64,000 bases of DNA from Melitaea cinxia (lineage: Eukaryota; Arthropoda; Insecta; Lepidoptera; Nymphalidae), in contig NC_059408.1 of the NCBI RefSeq assembly GCF_905220565.1, positions 11,284,508 through 11,348,507 of the forward strand, written 5' to 3'. The number at the start of each line of letters is the position of its first letter. The first letter of the stretch is position 1. The position numbers and the translations under genes were made by a program. Under the pieces are notes generated by a model. It did no database searches. It saw only the letters and a list, made by a program, of their open reading frames with translations, and was not told the origin of the DNA. This document shows positions 12,101 through 25,700 of the stretch, piece after piece.

Positions 12101-15100
12101 TTACATACCTAATATCCATCAACGTTATACCAAGTCCTAGCTTTACTTGACAGTCTTAGGACTGCTGTTCTAATGTTTCACGTCAGGCGTGGATAAGCGA
12201 TGTAAATTATGTAGTAAAAATATATTGCAACTAAAAGCCGTTGAAAAAAAAAGGTGTTGTTTTATATTAATTTAAACGAAAACAATAAACCATTAATAAC
12301 CAATAACACATAAAATAGCTTGGAAGAGATAGCTTTTAGCCTTCCGCATTTTGTATCATACGATACTTTACTATATTCTTCTTATATTTAACATTTATAT
12401 TTTATATTTTATTTACATTTTATTATTAATGGAGAAGGATGGACAGGCTAACGTGGTCTATACGGATTTTGAGAAAGCTTTCAACCGTGTAGACCATGAC
12501 ATCCTTCTTGAAAAGCTACACGGTCTCGGAATTCATGGCAAGACACGCAGACTGTTGTTTTTGGAGGTTACAGATCCGATTACATCCATGTACCCTCTGG
12601 GATACCCCAGGGATCTCACCTCGGCCCTCTTTTCTATAGCGCGTATATTTATGACATAAGTACGGTTCTTGTAAACTCAAAACACTATGCCGACGACAAA
12701 AAAGTATCCACGAGCGTACACACGGTTGATGATTGTAAGCGGTTACAACATGATCTTAACAACCTATTTGATTACTATACAAAGAAAAATATAAATGTTA
12801 GTATTCAGAAATGTCAATGTATTAGTTTTACTCGTAACAATAATGCTATTGTTTTTAAATATAATTTTAATGGCGTAGAAATTGGCAGAACAAAGATGGT
12901 CCGTGATTTAGGTGTATATTTTGATAGCAAAATGTTAATGTCTTCTCATATTGATATAATTAGATCCAAAGCACTAAGAAATGAAAACTGTAGTAAAAAA
13001 ACGTAAGTAAAACTTTTAAAGATCCTCTTAGCTTCAAAATAGTTTATTATGCATAAGTTAGAAGCATCTTAGAATACGCTGCTCCTATATGGTCCCGTCA
13101 TGGTATGATGTTTATATAAAACGCATTGAAAGTGTACAAAAGAAATTTGTTCATCACCTTAAATTTAAGTGTAGAAAAGCCGATGTAAGTGATGAATACG
13201 TAGAAATCTGCCGAGCTTATAACCTTCTGCCGTTAACGGAATGCAGGGAGGTGTTAGACATGGGGTTATTGTATGATATATTTCGTGGCCGCATCAATTG
13301 TCCGGAGTTTGTAGAACGCATTATACCATAGAGCAACACGGAGGGGAGTGGCCATTGCGTTTGTTACCGATACAAAACTTTCTGTCATTTTTTGCGGGGG
13401 GAAATTACACACATGCACACTTTATCTAATTCCCACACAAAAATAATCGTCTGTCACTACGAAACTCACACATACTAAATTAACATCACACTTATATTTT
13501 TCACACACACATAGATACATTCTATGTCATTACAGTATAATGACACGCCGCAACTACATTGAAAAGTTGCTAACAGCCGTGGTTGTAACAACTGTCGATA
13601 TGCATTATCGATAAATTCAACTACTCGGTTAGGGAAATAATGTTTTTAAAGTGATACAAAGGTAAGATATTATTATAAAAATAGACTTAATTTATTATAT
13701 ACTACAAATCAAACATCTTCATGTAAAATAAACGATTATAAAGAGTAAAGATTTGATTGTTTGTTTGTTAGCATTGAATAAGCTCCGAAACTATTGGACC
13801 GATTCAAAAAATTATTTCATCGTTGAGAAGCTACACTATCCTTGAGCGACATAGGTTATACTATATTTTTAAAAATATTAGGGATCTTTACTAAAACTCC
13901 AATAATGTAACCCAAGGGATAAAAAAAATATCCTAAAAAATTCCTTACATTGCGTGCGCTGCAAAAACTAATGATAATAGAAATACAAAATGTAGTAAGA
14001 CTTTGTAGAATACATCATTATCTACTATAATTGTATTTGCTCGCAAACGAAAAAAAAACTGACTTCAATTACATCGACAAGCAATACAATATATGTAATA
14101 TATACGCGTTATCAAAGGTTACTCAAAAACATGTTATCAGATCTCGATGAAATTTAAGCGCAACCACATGATAAACATCAGCTTTCTATTAAATTAAAAA
14201 TTATCAAAATTGGTCCACCCAGTCAAGAGTTCTGAAGTAACATACATAAAAAAATACACTCGAATTGAGACCCTCCTCCCTTTTTGGAAGTCGGTTAAAA
14301 AGTGTCGCGACAGCATATGTCTAACTATTATGTCACAATACGTTTGGTGCAACGTTGTTGTGCCAAACAATGCCAGTCTACAATAAACGATTTAAAATTA
14401 ACCCACATTTTGAGGAGTTGATGATGTACACTGTGATGTCAACGAATCAGGAATAGGGAGCGTAGCACTAATGGCATCATAAGATGATAGCCTGTCATCT
14501 GCTAGATTGAATGATTTGTTGATGACTCTGAAAGGATGGATTTAACATTGTTAATTTTCAAAGTTGACAAATCTAAGTTTCGTTTCACTACTATGACAAA
14601 GGTGAACCATATCTTGATTACCTTGTACATGAGACAAAAAAAAAACTTACGGGACAAAAACAGTGTGGCGTTAGTGTTGGTTTGGTGCCCTCGACTAATC
14701 CTTCTATTGTTCGCCAACACTTGAAAGTTAGTGGTATTGATATGATCTGAACAAATTACACTATTTTTTGTGGGCGTCCAGGTCTGTCTGTTATTACAAT
14801 TTTTTTCCATGTATCCCTTAAATTTGGATTTTCAGAAAACCTGCCAAATTTTTATATATAACATTATGGTCGAAGTTCACATTAAGTAATTCTAGTAAAA
14901 TGTATTAATACTCGTAATACGCGTATTATATTTGTAGTCTTTCGACTATTGGAAGGTCCTTTTCTATATTTGCAGGGCGCGGGCGTAGGTTATACTCGCA
15001 CTCTTTACAATATTATGTAGGTAGTACTTAAAAAGATTATAACGAAATTGTAACGTCCAAAGAACACGTGGCTATCGTGTGGTGGAGGGAGTAACTCAGA

Positions 15101-18100
15101 GCAGTGCCTAGGACTTGCGACCCAGGTGTAGGTTTAAGGAGATCTCCTTTGGGATACGTATCAACGCTCACCTTCACTGCTCGAGTTATCCGCCATAATA
15201 TGTAACAATTAATTCGTATGCACAAATTAATTATCGAATGAGTCTAGGTTAAGCTACTAGCAGGATACAACAAGTGCATCGTGCCAAGCCAGAGCCAGGA
15301 CTGCCTTAGCGGCGGTTGCACTATTCGTTTTATACACGTCAGAATAACTCGAGTAATATAACGAATGAGGGTAGTTGACTATCGAACGATGTGCTAGGTG
15401 GCGCAATCGTTGCATCTGTTGTTTATAAATTCCTTTCTAATTGCGTATGACAGCGCTAGTGTTGACATATTTAATTTAATGCAATTTTATTATATAACTA
15501 TGTTTATTAAAAAAAGCTAGCAATATTATATTATAAATAAATCAAGATCTCAAAAATGTCTGTCACCTCTTTTGCCTTTGCCGTTTTTATCGATAACTAT
15601 CTACAAACAAACCGGTAACAACACTATCGCTCGGCGACAGTGACTTCTCGGAAATAGACTCCGATCAGTCGCTCGACCGATCCGCATATTGTATGAGGGC
15701 GAGCGGCCTATGTTGGTAAACAAATCGAGTCAACACGACCGATAATATTTGTGATTTTTAAGTTTAAAAAAGGTTTAAAAGTAGTATACAAGTAATAATG
15801 TGATTAAAAAATACAGTAAATTTGACGTGGCAGATCTTTTTTTGAAGCAAAAAACAGAACAATTTGGCATTTTTTGAAGGACGTTGATTCAATCGCGCAA
15901 CTAGATTTAGTCTAGTGATCAAAGCGGCTGCAACTAGTTTTATTGTACGCATATGGCCATTTGGCCTTATACCTTGACAGAGGGGAACGCTTGTACTTGG
16001 CTACTCCCCTCCGTGTTGCTCTTTGCATTATACTAAACAACCCTTCACGGCGTACAAGACACACTGCCTTATTTTATGTCCCGAACTGCTCCAGCAACTA
16101 TGTAAAGAATTCTATACTTACAAGATTACCTAACTCATACAATTTGAAATTTCAAGACGTAGATATTTTCAAAGGTTCAAAAAATATTTTTCAAAATAAA
16201 ATAAAACAACAGTTCTTTAAAAATAATAATCAAAACAACAACTAAAATATACATATATAATTTATATATATTTCATAAATATTTATACAATCTTCACTAT
16301 TATTATTATCATTATTATATATGTTATATTTCCTTCCATATAGAGTTGTTTTTAATTTATACTTCCCAAGGGTACTAGGTTTAATATATAAATAATTTTG
16401 TTTTATTTTCTTTTTTTCACCGTGATAATGGTTTTGTGTTTCCTTTTATTTATTTATTTTTGTTTTTCACGTTTGTTAATTTAAATTTTAAACGGATGGG
16501 TGGTCGTAATTGGCCTTTTTGATTATATTTCATTCTTGTTTGTTTTATAATTTTTTCTGTGCTGTGTACCATCCCTTATAATAAATAAGGGAATATAATA
16601 TAATAAATAAATACATTTTTTGTTTTTGGTGTAAAGTATATTATTATTTCAATTAAAAAAACCTCGTATACGTAGATGTGGTAGAACGGGTCGTGCGGGT
16701 AATAAGGGCTACGCCTGGACCTTCTTGACCCCAGAGCAAGGTCGGTACGCTGGGGATGTACTGAGGGCCTTCGAGTTGGCGGGGACCCCTGCGCCGCCCG
16801 AGCTGAGGCAGCTGTGGGAGACGTACAAGGAGGCCCAGGAGAAGGAGGGCAAGAAGGTCCATACTGGAGGAGGTTTTAGTGGGAAAGGTCAGTAATTTAC
16901 ATATATATTATTTATATTTAAGCTATCTAAAAAAATATTTAGCTATATTAGTCTGCTGCTACTTATAACAAGCATTAAGTTGCTCACCGTAGGAACAGAG
17001 GATCATGTGTGTGCGTAAAAAAAACAAACAGCCTTGCTCTTCTCTTATGTTTTTTTCGTGTATCACTAGGGTGACAATCAAATATACGCTTCCACTGATG
17101 GTAATAGTAAAATCCCAGACTCCACAGGAACTTACTTATTTTCAGATGGATATAATGCATATGTGTATGGTGATATACATATATGTATAGTGATAAATAT
17201 ATGTATGTATAGTGTATAATATGAGTGTATACAGTAAACGTATATACATATATATGTCCGCTAGCTTAAGCCGAGCCACTTCACAGATATGCTTTATATT
17301 CTTACGTATGTTGTGGAATATCTTGTAAACTATATAATATCGCTACTGCTAGAAACCTTTTGTCGGCAGTATTTATTGCCAGACATAAATACCAGGTTTC
17401 GGAAATTACATCAACATGCAGGTTTCCTTCCTTTGTTGGCCTGGAAATGCAGAATGTCATAGAAAAATTTGTTGGTTGATAATTTATTTTGATGGCACGA
17501 AAAAGTATTGTAATTGAGTAACTATTGTTTTATTGGTTTGTAAAATAGATAAGCAAATGTCTATAAAGTACAGTACATAAATTGTTTATTAATTTACAAT
17601 AGAAAATCTGCTTAATAATCCTTAATAACTCTGCGTTTCATTTGGGTGAAGAAATGTAAAAATGTAATAGTTATAAGGTAGAATTATTCTATATAGATAA
17701 TTGAGCTCTAAGCTTAATACATATTTTGCTCGTAGGTTTCAAATTCGACGAATCTGAAGCCCAAGCAGCGACTGAAAGAAAGAAGTACCAGAAAGCGGCT
17801 CTCGGTCTTCAAGATTCAGACGATGAAGACGTGGAAGGAGACCTCGATCAGCAGATCGAAACGATGCTCGCCGCTAAGAAAATTGTCAAAGAAATTAAGG
17901 TTTGGACTTATGCTATAATTGATTAAGAATAACAATAATATGAAGTATTTTTTTGGGATTCAGTAAAGATAAGTGATGTAACTTTATCTGTATGATAGGT
18001 TTTGACTCTGAACTTTTGCAATGTCTAAAATAATTTAATTTTTAGAATATATTTATCATGTGTTTGATCATTTGGATATCCTGATATTTTAGCTTTAGTT

Positions 18101-19133
18101 TGTAATGCAAGCGTTACTTTCACAGGCGTGTTACATCCGTTTTACACATAAGTCAAGTGCTACATAATTGACTGTAAAAGTTTAGAAATTTAATTTTGTT
18201 TTCTACCTTAGTAAAAAATATTTAATTTTAATATTTTCACTATTAACATTTTCCAATTCAAATTCCGTCCAATTACGAACTTTTTTTTGTATTCCAAATT
18301 CCCTCCAATTAAAATTGTTTTCGTGTATCACTAGCCGGGTGTAACAGTTATACCACCGCACGTACTTGTCCCTAGCCGGGTGTAACAGTTAACCACTGCT
18401 CGTACTTGCCCCAGCCGGGTGTGACAGTTAACCACTGCTCGTACTTTTTTTTTATATTACTAGGTCGGCAAACAAGCGTACGGCTCACCTGATGGTAAGA
18501 GATTACCGTAGTTTATAGACGCCTGCAACACCAGAAGCATCGCAAGCGTATTGCCGACCCAATCCCCAATCCCCCCAGGAGCTCTGGTCACCTTACTCAC
18601 CAACAGGAACCCAACACTGCTTGAAAACAGTGTTACTTAGCTGTGATCTTCTGTAAGGTCGAGGTACTACCCCAGTCGGGCTGCTCCACAATTTGAGCAG
18701 GAAATTCCTGCTGTGCCCTACCTCAGTTGCCGAGCTTGTCCACAGCCGGGCGCGGCGGCGGCGCCGGCGGGCGGCGCGGACGGCAAGCTGGAGCTGGCGC
18801 GGCGCCTCGCGTCCCGCATCAACCTGGCCAAGGGGCTGGGCGTGGAGCACAAGGGCGCCACGCAGCAGGCCGCCGAGGCCATCCTCAAGGGCGCGCCCTC
18901 CGCGCACACGCTCATCACCGTCAGTACCGCCCTTTATCATTACTGTTTACTATTTTATACTTTATTGTACGCCATAAATACGTTGCAAATAAACATAAAG
19001 GTAGTTACAGACTGTGAAGTACAATGGGCGGACTTACGGCTATTTAGCCATTTCTTTCAGCCAACCCAAGTAAAGAAGGATAAATTTGTTATTAGCTCGA
19101 GACAGGGTAGTATAATTATGATAAAATTACATG

Positions 19134-19178
<45 letters not shown>

Positions 19179-22100
19179 TAATACAAAATACATAAATGCA
19201 TACATACATAATATGTAATGTTATTATAAACCAATAAATAATAAAAAAAAATACTTTACCACGTGATGACCCTTGTTGATAAGTGGTGAGGTTTTAGACT
19301 AGCCCTTTTAAATACCCAAAATGACGTGATTTTTTTCTTGCAAAGTAAATTTAAATTTTCAGAATATTGTCCTAAAATAGAGATATAATCTGTATAAATT
19401 TTAGAAAATTTAGCATCGTTTCGCAAGTTTCTAGACAGACGTCACGTTGCAGAGTGTTTGTTGGTTGCTTTTGTTTCGAAATTGCGCGGTAAAAATAAAT
19501 ACACATGATATCTCATTACAGAAGAACAAGATATGAATTTCCTTTTTTAAAAGACTCCTATTCTTTAAACTAAGAGGAGGTTTTTTATTCGACTGTATTT
19601 TTTTTATACGAAAGCTCACACCTGTTATGTAGTTCCGCTAAAATTTGGGCGAGATCCGACGAATAGTTTTTCGGCTATCTCTAACATTGCGTGTTTAATT
19701 ATCAATTTTTTTTCGACTAAGTATGTAATACATCGATGATGTTCTCATTTTGTTATTTATTTAACAATAACAATTTAGTACACGTACAGAATTATATAAT
19801 ATATTTGTCATCAAGACTCACGTATAATGGGGTGTGCTTACCCCCAGCATTTCTTTTAGCACATCCAAAAAGGTTATAGACAGAAATTAAAGGAGGTAAA
19901 CGTACAATAAGGAAAAATTAAATATATAAAAATCAAAATAAAAATATTAATATATTATATAATTGATTATTACTGTGTAGTCAAATGATTGAAATATATA
20001 TAAAAAAACTTGCTGACACACAAAATAATAATATATAAATATATATACTTATACCTACATAATAAAAATTATGATAAGGAAAGATAATGGCTCCTTTATT
20101 TACTTTAAAGTATATACCTAGTCATACAAGTGCGAATAGATGACGGCATTTATTACTTGTCGGATGTAAATTGAAATCGGTTTTTTTTTTCGTTTGGACA
20201 AACACAATTATTGTGCAATATATTTTTACTGTGCAGTCAAGAATTGAGAGAGAGTAAATGAATAAAACTGATGGTTTAGATATAAATAACATATTTGAAT
20301 ATAGGTATACATTCAGATAGATTCTTGAAAGAAAAGGTCTTTGCCTATTAGTGTGACTTTTGCAAAATTACAACGAAACACAACTTTATTTCATCATTAT
20401 CCATAAGTGATTAATTACTTTAAATACAAGTTATTTCCATCATATTTTTTTAAAAATGGTTTGCAACATTAGTCCCGCTAATTTTACACTTATAAATAAA
20501 TCTTGTATATAAAATTCTCGTGTCACAATGTTAGTTACAATACTCCTTCGAAACGGCCGGACCGTTTTTATGAAATTTTGTGTGCATAGGTCTATAGTTG
20601 CGGATAGGTCTGAGAATTGGCTAACATCTATTTTTTATTCCCCTAAGTTGTAAGGAGGGATATATTAAGGGAGGTTCATAACATATAATATGGCAAAACA
20701 ACGTTTGCTGGGTCAGATAGTTATAAATAAATATATGTAACATACAAACACGGTCGTAGAATTCTAAGAAGAACAATATAAAAATTCGTTTTTTGCCTTT
20801 TTTTTTAATAGGGTCATTTATCATTAACTTAAAATTATGCTTAAAGAATTTATACTACTTGTATTAGAGGCGATTTGAAAGGAATTTAATTTATTTTTAA
20901 CTAGCGACCCGCCCTGTTTCAAACGGTTGCAAAAACCATAAGTGTTCCTCTAGTATATTATGCATGTATTATACATATAAACCTTCCTCTGAAATCACTC
21001 TATTTACTAAAGAAATCTGCATCGAAATCCGTTGCGTAGTTTTAAAGATCTAAGCATACATACGAGTACATACGGGAAGCGACTTTGTTTTATACTATGT
21101 AATGATTCTCTTGTATCTCAATTTAATCATTATTACTAGTTGACAAACGTTGTATTGCGAACTGTTACAAGCGTGAAGTTCTGAAATTTGGTAGTTTTCT
21201 GTACAACTTCCTTAGTATTCCTTATCTTAAGTACCTAACTAGTATTAAGAAAATATAAAAAAAAAAATTAGCCGAACCGGTCCAGCTATTCTCGAGTTTA
21301 ACATTCATTAATTTTTATTACATTATTGTTTTTAATCTGTCTCAATATTTAAAAGTGCTAACACACCGATATCATCACAACACACACCCCTATCACACCT
21401 CTCCATTGATCATATCAGATAACCGTTGATGATAGTAAGAAAGTGATAACTAGCAATAACTCCACCTTAATTGCTGTCACTTGATAATAATGTTTAGAAT
21501 CAGTAGATATTTTATTTTTAGTACGGTACTTAAAGTTAATTTATTGTTCATTAATTTATTTATCTTAAAAAAAAATGTAAGAAAAACCCAAAAGTAATAT
21601 TGTCTAAAAACAAAACGATTGAACTAAAATTTACACAAAAACTCTCTAAACTCGTACGTTCCAGCGTTATCATTAGCAATGTGTACAGAATATATCTATA
21701 GGGTTTTATATTTTTGTAAGTCGTCAACTTGTTGACATAGCACAATGTACGCTTAAGTTTTTACGTTCGACTAATAAAATTTTCCGTAAATAAAATATTA
21801 ACGTAACGCCAACTTTGTATACCGAGTCACGAGTGCGGCCAGTCATGTGACAAGGATCGGATACAATTTAGTATTGAAATTATCACTCCTGTCGCAATGA
21901 AATGTGCACTTATATTATAATTTTGCGAGTTCTTTGTACGTTCTTTGTTTTGTATGTGTTTAATGTTATAACTAACAAAATAATGCCTTACTAGCTGGGT
22001 CCGCGGTTTCACGCGCGTTTTTTAAGGAAAAAGTAGCCTGAATTTGATCAAAAAAATTATCGACCGTCAATCATGTTGACGTTGTTTCAAAATTAAGCCG

Positions 22101-22737
22101 TCATATGTATATATATAATTTTAATATTGTATTAATTTACAAAAACATAAGCAATAATATTTTTTTTTAGATGTGGATGCCGGTAGATCAAGTAATTATA
22201 TATATTATATATATATATATAATGATATACAATTTATGTGCAGTAATTGTGAGGTTTTTTTTCTAAAAAGGGAGGCAAACATCTTAATTATTAACCTTAG
22301 CGTATTAATTTATATGATAAAGTGTTTACACCTTATATGAATCAGTCTATAATCTGATAAATAATCGTCATGTGGATTAATTTACGTACGTTTTGCATGA
22401 AAATCGTGTATTTACAAAGAGCGAGTAACATTTCTTTCATTATTGGAAAAGAAGAAAGTTACATTCGTTAATTTATCAACGACAATAAAGTAAATGTCCT
22501 AAAGACGAGCATAGAGCATTTCTCCTATAGAGGTGTTCCTCTTCGTGGTTTTGGGTTCATGTCCCCAATATTGTTGTAGACAAATACATGTCTCAAAAAA
22601 TATTTTTAATGTGGCCTATCTTGACGGGTAATATTGTGATGACTGGAGATATATAAAATATTGTAAAGATTTGAACAAAAATGACTTATATTTTATTAAC
22701 CGACTTCAAAAAAAGGAGGAGGTTACTCAATTCGACC

Positions 22738-22778
<41 letters not shown>

Positions 22779-25700
22779 ATGTATGTTCGGGGATAACTTC
22801 TTCGTTTATGAACCGATTTTGATAATTCTTTTTTTGTTGGAAAGGAGATATCCATAGTTTGGTACCATGATAAGGAAACCAGGATCTGATGATGGGATCC
22901 CAGAGAAATCGAGGGAAACTTTCAAAAATCGTAAGGATGACTAGTAAATTTAATCATGTTTTCATTAAGTACTATAAAGCACTACTATTTAATAAAGGTC
23001 TGGAGTCGATCTGATGATGGAGAAGAAAGATAGTAGAGGGAACTCCTCAACAATTTATAGTAATTACCTGGTTTTTGAACTTAATTCGTTTCTATTGATG
23101 AGAACTTTGCACCTGTATGAGTTATAAGTACCATTACAGTCTGATGATGGAGACAAAAGATAGTCGAGGGAACTCTTTAACGATTTATAGCAATTACCTG
23201 CTGTTTGAACTTAATTCGTTTCTATTGATGAGAACTTTGCATATGTATGAGTTATAAGTGCCATTTCAGTCTGGTGATGGAGACGAAAGATAGTCGAGGG
23301 AACTCTTCAACGACTTATAGCAATTACCTGCTGTGTCGCAGGACCAGGTTTGATGATGGAGCCCATAAACACTCGAGGGAATTTCTCAACAATTTCCAGC
23401 AGTTACCTTTTGCTGTTTGACGACCGCTTTGATATAATGGTGCATGTGCCGTGTCGGCGGCGCCTAAACACCGACGGTCGCGGGTTCTATTCCCGCTCGG
23501 AGTGGATATTTATGTTTATACAAATATTTATTTTCGGTCTAGTTGTTAATCCTTGTGGTTCTCCCAACCTAGCCTCAGAGAACACGCTAGGCTGTCAGTC
23601 CCGGTTGTTATTACGTACACCTGATAGCGAACTTTACTCATAGTATGTCGACGCGTTAGCGCAGCGGTCACAGTACCGGCTGTTGCACTGGCGTTAGTGG
23701 GTTCAATCCCCGCGCACGACAGACATTTGTATTGGCCATATAGATGTTTGTCATGATCTGGGTGTTTGTGCTTCTGTATTGTTTATGTTTCCGGTCCCCC
23801 GACACAAGAGAGAAAGCATCCTTGTTAGGTCTACCCATCACTAAAAATTGTAAAATAAAATAATTTTTAACAAAAAAAAACCGACTTCAAACAGGAAACT
23901 AAAAAGTGAAAAATAAATTTACTTAGTACAAAGTAATTCGTATTTTTATTTAGTTAATCAGAAATGATTAAATAAATATTTTATAATTTTGAAGTTGGTG
24001 CCAAGTAAATACTACAACAACCTGACTACAATAACAAATACAAACAACACACACACAACAAACAAGTACAAAAAATATTATTAGATATGTCAAAACAATA
24101 ACAGAATAATAACAGTATTCAACCTAATAGTCAATGAAACAAATTATGAAAGAAAACTGAGTACAACCTACGAGAAGATACTAGAGTAGTATTGTTTTAC
24201 TTGGCACCGACTTCAAAATTATAAAATATTTATTTAATCATTTCTGATTAACTAAATCAAAATACGAATTACTTTGTACTAAGTAAATTTATTTTTCACT
24301 TTTTAGTTTCCTGTTTGAAGTCGGTTTTTTTTGTTAAAAATTATTTTTTATATCGGTATTTCTAATAATCTAAAAGTTCTAACAATGGAACGATCTAATG
24401 TATTCGAAAATCCTGTTGATGCTTTGCCTATGTTTTCAACAGGCCAAAACAGTTGCGGAACAGCTTGCAGCGAAATTAAATACGCGGTTGAACTATCAAC
24501 CTCGAGACGAAAGCACATCGGAGCCGGCTGAAGAGGTGTTCCGTAAATACGAGACGGAATTGGAGATCAACGACTTCCCTCAGCAAGCGCGTTGGCGAGT
24601 TACTAGCAAGGTAGGGAAACTTAAAAACTTTGGTGTTACTTACTATATGTATTATGTGTTTGGTGTTATAATAATATGTATGGTGTAGTTTTGTGTGCCT
24701 GTCGTATTATCATCATTACAGCCTATACAGTCCACTGCTGGACATAGGCCTCCACAAGTTTACGCCAAAAATAACGTGAACTCATGTGTTATTATATTAT
24801 ATAGTTGTTATTATATTATATAGGTGTTATTATATTGTTAGTGAAAAATAATGAATAACGTAGGTGACATTAAGACCAATTTGAGGTCAATTTTCTTAGG
24901 ACAGACGAATGAAATATGTTAATTTGCATTTATTGTAAACCGTTTCATATTTATAAAGAAAAAATATAAATGATAAGTCGAATGATTCAAAAAAAAAAAT
25001 GATTTAACTGCATTGAATGTGTTCCGCCGCCGTATGGCGCCGCGTTGGGCAACGGTTACAGCCATGGATTGTACTCGTTGCGCTGGCGGTTGCGGGTTCG
25101 ATCCCCGCACATGACAAACATTTGCATTGGCCATACAGGTGTTTGCCGTGGTCTGGGTGTTTGTGCAGTCCTTGTGGGTCTCCCCACCGTGCCTCGAAGA
25201 GCACGTTAAGCCGTCGGTCCCGGTTGTTATCATGTACACCTGATAGTGGTCGTTACTCATAGTAAGGAATATATCCGCCAACCAGCATTGAAGCAGCGTA
25301 GTGGATTAAGCTCTGATACTTCTCCTAAATGGGGAAAAAGGCCTATGCCCAGTAGTGGGGTAATACAGGCTGAAGCGAATGTGTTCCGAACTTTTTTGGA
25401 GTAGCGAAATCTGACTACAAGACTACTGGGTACAGGATCTTTGAACTCAATAATGTGTCTATAGTGGGGTACCTCGAGGCGGCATATTGGGACCGTTTCT
25501 ATTCCTTATATAAATAATCGACTCGCCTATACAGATAAGATATACGAGTATATAGATATTTTTTTAGCTAAAGATATACTATTACTAATTAGATTAAGTA
25601 AATAAATATATTTGTTATAAAATAGATTAGAAGTGTTCTTAAATTATAATATATATGAAACGTGAATATAATTTTTAGTTAATAAGTTAATTTTTTTAAT

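Larger units (their letters stand above)
13319..16033. mobile_element. P-element-like DNA transposon remnant with 8-bp target duplication
   Basis: The element (13327-16025, 2699 bp) has terminal inverted repeats of 28 bp with two mismatches, starting CATAGAGCAACACGGAGG on the left and CAAAGAGCAACACGGAGG on the complemented right. The 8-bp duplication CATTATAC flanks it at 13319-13326 and 16026-16033. Length of duplication, CA-first termini and the THAP remnant inside (14658-14850) fit the P superfamily. It interrupts LINE B. The transposase is otherwise unrecognisable, and a family H repeat is nested inside. Confidence 0.8.

Noticed and set aside
13327..16025. hAT assignment for the 8-bp-duplication transposon
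   Set aside because: hAT elements also have 8-bp duplications and CA-first ends, but the internal THAP remnant favours the P superfamily. hAT is kept only as the alternative.
18593..19195. Several long overlapping open frames around exon k on both strands
   Set aside because: They are by-products of the GC-rich exon, the adjacent retroposon and an (AT)n run. Only the frame joining exons j and l is supported.
23648..23710. tRNA gene
   Set aside because: A and B boxes are present, but the stems of a cloverleaf are not. A shared SINE body follows, as in other copies.
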